Assembly (NCBI GenBank): GCA_016791325.1
Contig: JAEUMU010000181.1
Location: 1 to 8,876, forward strand
Direction of reading: 5' to 3'
Source: Hyphomonadaceae bacterium
GTDB lineage: Bacteria > Pseudomonadota > Alphaproteobacteria > Caulobacterales > Aquidulcibacteraceae
DNA: 8,876 nt
A program made the translations under genes and the position numbers. The notes beneath the pieces were generated by a model, which did no database searches, was not told the DNA's origin, and was given only the letters and a program-made list of their open reading frames with translations. Below, piece after piece: positions 6,851-8,876 of the stretch; position 1 is the stretch's first letter, and every line of letters begins with the position of its first letter.

Positions 6851-8055
6851 AGTTCGGCATTGAGCGGTTGCTGGAAGATGCGAAGCTGCGCGAGCCGCTG
6901 GCGGGCAAGCGCGTGGCGCTGGTGGCGCATCCGGCTTCGGTGACGCGAGATCTGACGCATTCCCTCGATGCGCTGGCGGCGCTGAGCGATGTGAACGTCA
7001 CGGCGGCGTTCGGGCCGCAGCACGGCATGCGCGGCGACAAACAAGACAACATGATCGAGAGCGCGGATTATACCGATCCGCTGCACGGGATTCCGGTGTT
7101 TTCGCTCTATGGCGAAGTGCGCCGGCCCACGGGCCAGATGATGAGCACGTTCGATGTGGTGCTGATTGATCTGCAGGATGTGGGCTGCCGCATCTACACG
7201 TTCATCACCACGCTGCTTTACATGCTCGAAGAAGCGGCCAAGCACGGCAAAGAAGTATGGGTGCTGGACCGGCCCAATCCTGCGGGGCGGCCGATCGAAG
7301 GGCTGACGCTGCGTGCGGGCTGGGAAAGTTTCGTGGGCGCGGGGCCGATGCCGATGCGCCATGGGCTGACGCTGGGCGAATTGGGGCATTGGTTCATCGC
7401 CCACTACAAGCTCGATGTGGCTTATCGCGTGATCGAAATGGAGGGCTACGCGCCGGATGCCGCGCCCGGCTATGGATGGCCGATCGGCGAGCGGACGTGG
7501 GTGAACCCTTCGCCGAACGCGCCCAATTTATGGATGGCGCGCGCTTATGCCGGCACCGTGATGCTGGAAGGCGCAACGCTGAGCGAGGGCCGCGGCACGA
7601 CACGGCCGCTGGAGCTGTTCGGCGCGCCCGATATTGTCGCGCGCGATGTGATGGCGCAGATGCACGCGCTGGCGCCGGATTGGCTGCACGGCTGCGTGCT
7701 GCGGGAATGCTTCTTCGAGCCGACGTTTCACAAGCACGCGAAGCAGCTGTGCAGCGGGGTGCAGATCCATGTCGAGGATCCCACGCATTATGATCACGCC
7801 GCCTTCAAGCCTTGGCGGGTGCAGGCGCTGGCGTTCAAGGCGATCCGGCGGCTCTATCCAGCTTATGAACTGTGGCGCGATTTTCCCTATGAGTACGCGT
7901 TCGGAAAGTTGCCGATCGACGTGATCAATGGGTCGCCGCTGCTGCGCGAATGGGTGGACGACGCCGCCGCCGCGCCGGGGGATTTGGACGCGCTGACCGC
8001 GCCCGATGAAGCGGCGTGGGCGCAGGCGCGCGCGCGCCACTTAATTTATCGGTGA
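6847..8055 (+). CDS. namZ: DUF1343 protein, NamZ-family exo-beta-N-acetylmuramidase
   Basis: A 402-residue protein of the DUF1343 family (glycoside hydrolase family GH171), whose characterised member, Bacillus subtilis NamZ (YbbC), removes terminal N-acetylmuramic acid from peptidoglycan fragments during wall recycling. Seen: the family's conserved blocks in order: LAGKRVALVAHPASVTRD (18-35), FGPQHGMRGD (55-64), VVLIDLQDVGCRIYTFITTL (104-123), VWVLDRPNPAGRP (137-149), LSEGRGTTRPLELFG (245-259), FEPTFHKHAKQLCSGVQIHV (290-309). There is no signal peptide, unlike the secreted Bacillus enzyme, so this copy should act in the cytoplasm. The start is set by GGAG (6838-6841) five bases upstream and by the 4-bp ATGA overlap with the DOMON-like gene; an in-frame start at 6724 would lie deep in that gene. 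Family assignment is strong; substrate specificity is inferred. Confidence 0.9.
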   Translation: MKFGIERLLEDAKLREPLAGKRVALVAHPASVTRDLTHSLDALAALSDVNVTAAFGPQHGMRGDKQDNMIESADYTDPLHGIPVFSLYGEVRRPTGQMMSTFDVVLIDLQDVGCRIYTFITTLLYMLEEAAKHGKEVWVLDRPNPAGRPIEGLTLRAGWESFVGAGPMPMRHGLTLGELGHWFIAHYKLDVAYRVIEMEGYAPDAAPGYGWPIGERTWVNPSPNAPNLWMARAYAGTVMLEGATLSEGRGTTRPLELFGAPDIVARDVMAQMHALAPDWLHGCVLRECFFEPTFHKHAKQLCSGVQIHVEDPTHYDHAAFKPWRVQALAFKAIRRLYPAYELWRDFPYEYAFGKLPIDVINGSPLLREWVDDAAAAPGDLDALTAPDEAAWAQARARHLIYR

Positions 8056-8060
8056 GCGCG

Positions 8061-8082
8061 CCGGGCGCGGCTTGCGCCCCGG
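8061..8082 (+). terminator. GC-rich hairpin after the NamZ-family gene
   Basis: GGGCGC (8063-8068) pairs with GCGCCC (8074-8079) over a five-base loop, and CC/GG extend the stem past a one-base bulge. It begins six bases after the stop codon. The following bases (GGAAATCCC) hold no T-run, so this is at best a non-canonical terminator or mRNA-end stabiliser. The remaining gap to 8119 holds only the G-run used as ribosome binding site by the next gene. Confidence 0.3.
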
Positions 8083-8119
8083 GGAAATCCCTACGATCCT
8101 TGCGCCAAGTGGGGGGATC

Positions 8120-8876
8120 ATGCGGCGGCTTTTGGTTGTGGCGGCGCTGGTGCTTGGCGCCTGCGCGAGCGCCCCTGAGCAACGTGGCCCCGATCCGGTC
8201 CGCGCCAGCATTGGCGAAGCGCTGGCGTGCGAACACGCGCCGGCGCCGGGGCCTTGCCTGTTGCGGGTCGGCGCGCGCGGATGGCGCGGCGACAGCAGCA
8301 ACAGCGCGGCGGTGATGAGCGCGATGATCCGGCTGGGGCTGGACGATGCGAATCTTGGCCTGGGCGAGGATGAGCACCAATGGTTTGCGCAGATGCGCGC
8401 CACCGCCGAAGCCGCGCGGCGCGAGGCGGCTGGCGCTTCTCCAGAGGATGAGCTGGCGGTGCAGCCAGGCGAAACCGAACTGCAGTTGTTTTATTGGTTT
8501 GGCGCAGCGCCGGAGGCGTTCGCCTATCCGGCCGATGCGTGGCGCTATGTGGCCGCGAGCCCGGCGGTGGCGCGTTTGGCGCTGCAGCGTATGGAGGCGG
8601 ACGCGCGGCGAGACGCTGCGCGCGTGAGTGTGGCGCTGGCCTATGAAGGGCGGGGTCTGCGTGCGGAGGGGCGTGCAGCGATTGCGCAGGTGGAGGATGT
8701 AAGCCTCGCTTGGCCGTACTGGAGCGAGGTGGGCGAGTTTGAGGCCGCCGAACGGAGCTTGCGGGCCGCGAAGAATTGCACCCGATCGCGAGGACGACGC
8801 TGGCCGGGGAAGCGGCGCGGGGTGGGGGGGCAGCCCGGCCCGGGCCGCGGCGCGCGCGCGGTCGGCTTCCTTCATG
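8120..8876 (+). CDS. Putative lipoprotein of unknown function (partial, apparently frameshifted near the end)
   Basis: I do not recognise this protein. The frame is open from the ATG at 8120 to the right edge. Seen: a lipoprotein signal peptide, MRRLLVVAALVLGAC, with lipobox LGAC and lipidated Cys15; Ala at +2 would suit outer-membrane sorting. Two further cysteines (37 and 46) could form a disulfide. The body (about 60-210) is helical and Ala/Glu/Arg-rich, with segments such as EHQWFAQMRATAEAARREAA and YEGRGLRAEGRAAIAQVEDV that loosely suggest a helical repeat domain. A G-run (8111-8116) lies four bases ahead of the start. From about residue 215 (8762) this frame becomes Arg/Gly-rich, while the other frames carry more natural protein, suggesting small deletions. 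It is 64 bp after the NamZ-family gene and could be co-transcribed with it. Confidence 0.65.
   Translation, partial: MRRLLVVAALVLGACASAPEQRGPDPVRASIGEALACEHAPAPGPCLLRVGARGWRGDSSNSAAVMSAMIRLGLDDANLGLGEDEHQWFAQMRATAEAARREAAGASPEDELAVQPGETELQLFYWFGAAPEAFAYPADAWRYVAASPAVARLALQRMEADARRDAARVSVALAYEGRGLRAEGRAAIAQVEDVSLAWPYWSEVGEFEAAERSLRAAKNCTRSRGRRWPGKRRGVGGQPGPGRGARAVGFLH

Noticed and set aside
7925..8875. A 316-codon minus-strand frame covering the lipoprotein gene.
   Set aside because: The product is Arg/Pro/Ala-rich and low-complexity, overlaps the end of the NamZ-family gene, and the opposite strand has a lipoprotein signal peptide and natural protein composition.

Overview
The window is ordinary-looking chromosomal DNA of a very GC-rich Alphaproteobacterium. 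The protein families point to the Caulobacterales/Hyphomonadaceae side: a bitopic coiled-coil protein resembling the N-terminus of an M23 endopeptidase, a DUF3971/AsmA-like protein of about 1150 residues, a TyrS with HVGN and KMGKT signatures, and a cytoplasmic-looking DUF1343 protein next to a small DOMON-like protein. Several promoter candidates fit the Caulobacter-type housekeeping pattern (TTG-rich -35 box, GCTANA -10 box). This assignment is inference from family resemblance. I see no tRNA, rRNA, insertion sequence, integrase, CRISPR array or phage gene.

Layout from left to right. Bases 1-671 (minus) are the N-terminal part of a membrane-anchored coiled-coil protein, most likely an M23 peptidoglycan endopeptidase; it runs off the left edge. 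Upstream of it on the same strand is a thioredoxin-dependent peroxiredoxin of the Bcp/PrxQ family (858-1328, minus), separated by 186 bp that contain a promoter candidate and an inverted repeat. Divergent from bcp is a large AsmA-like/DUF3971 protein (1458-4907, plus), which ends in a strong hairpin and faces tyrS (5016-6257, minus) convergently. Divergent from tyrS is a pair of genes joined by an ATGA overlap: a DOMON-like protein (6338-6850, plus) and a DUF1343/NamZ-family exo-N-acetylmuramidase (6847-8055, plus). After a short gap a putative lipoprotein gene (from 8120, plus) runs off the right edge. Its last 110 bases or so appear frameshifted.

Functionally, most genes relate to the cell envelope: peptidoglycan cleavage (M23), lipid traffic between the membranes (AsmA-like), muropeptide or amino-sugar recycling (NamZ) and a lipoprotein. 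One housekeeping gene (tyrS) and one antioxidant gene (bcp) lie among them. I found no clear previously undescribed system. The points most worth following are the DOMON-like/NamZ pair, the prediction that a bactofilin gene lies just beyond the left edge, the hairpin placed against the bcp ribosome binding site, and the apparent indels at the right edge.
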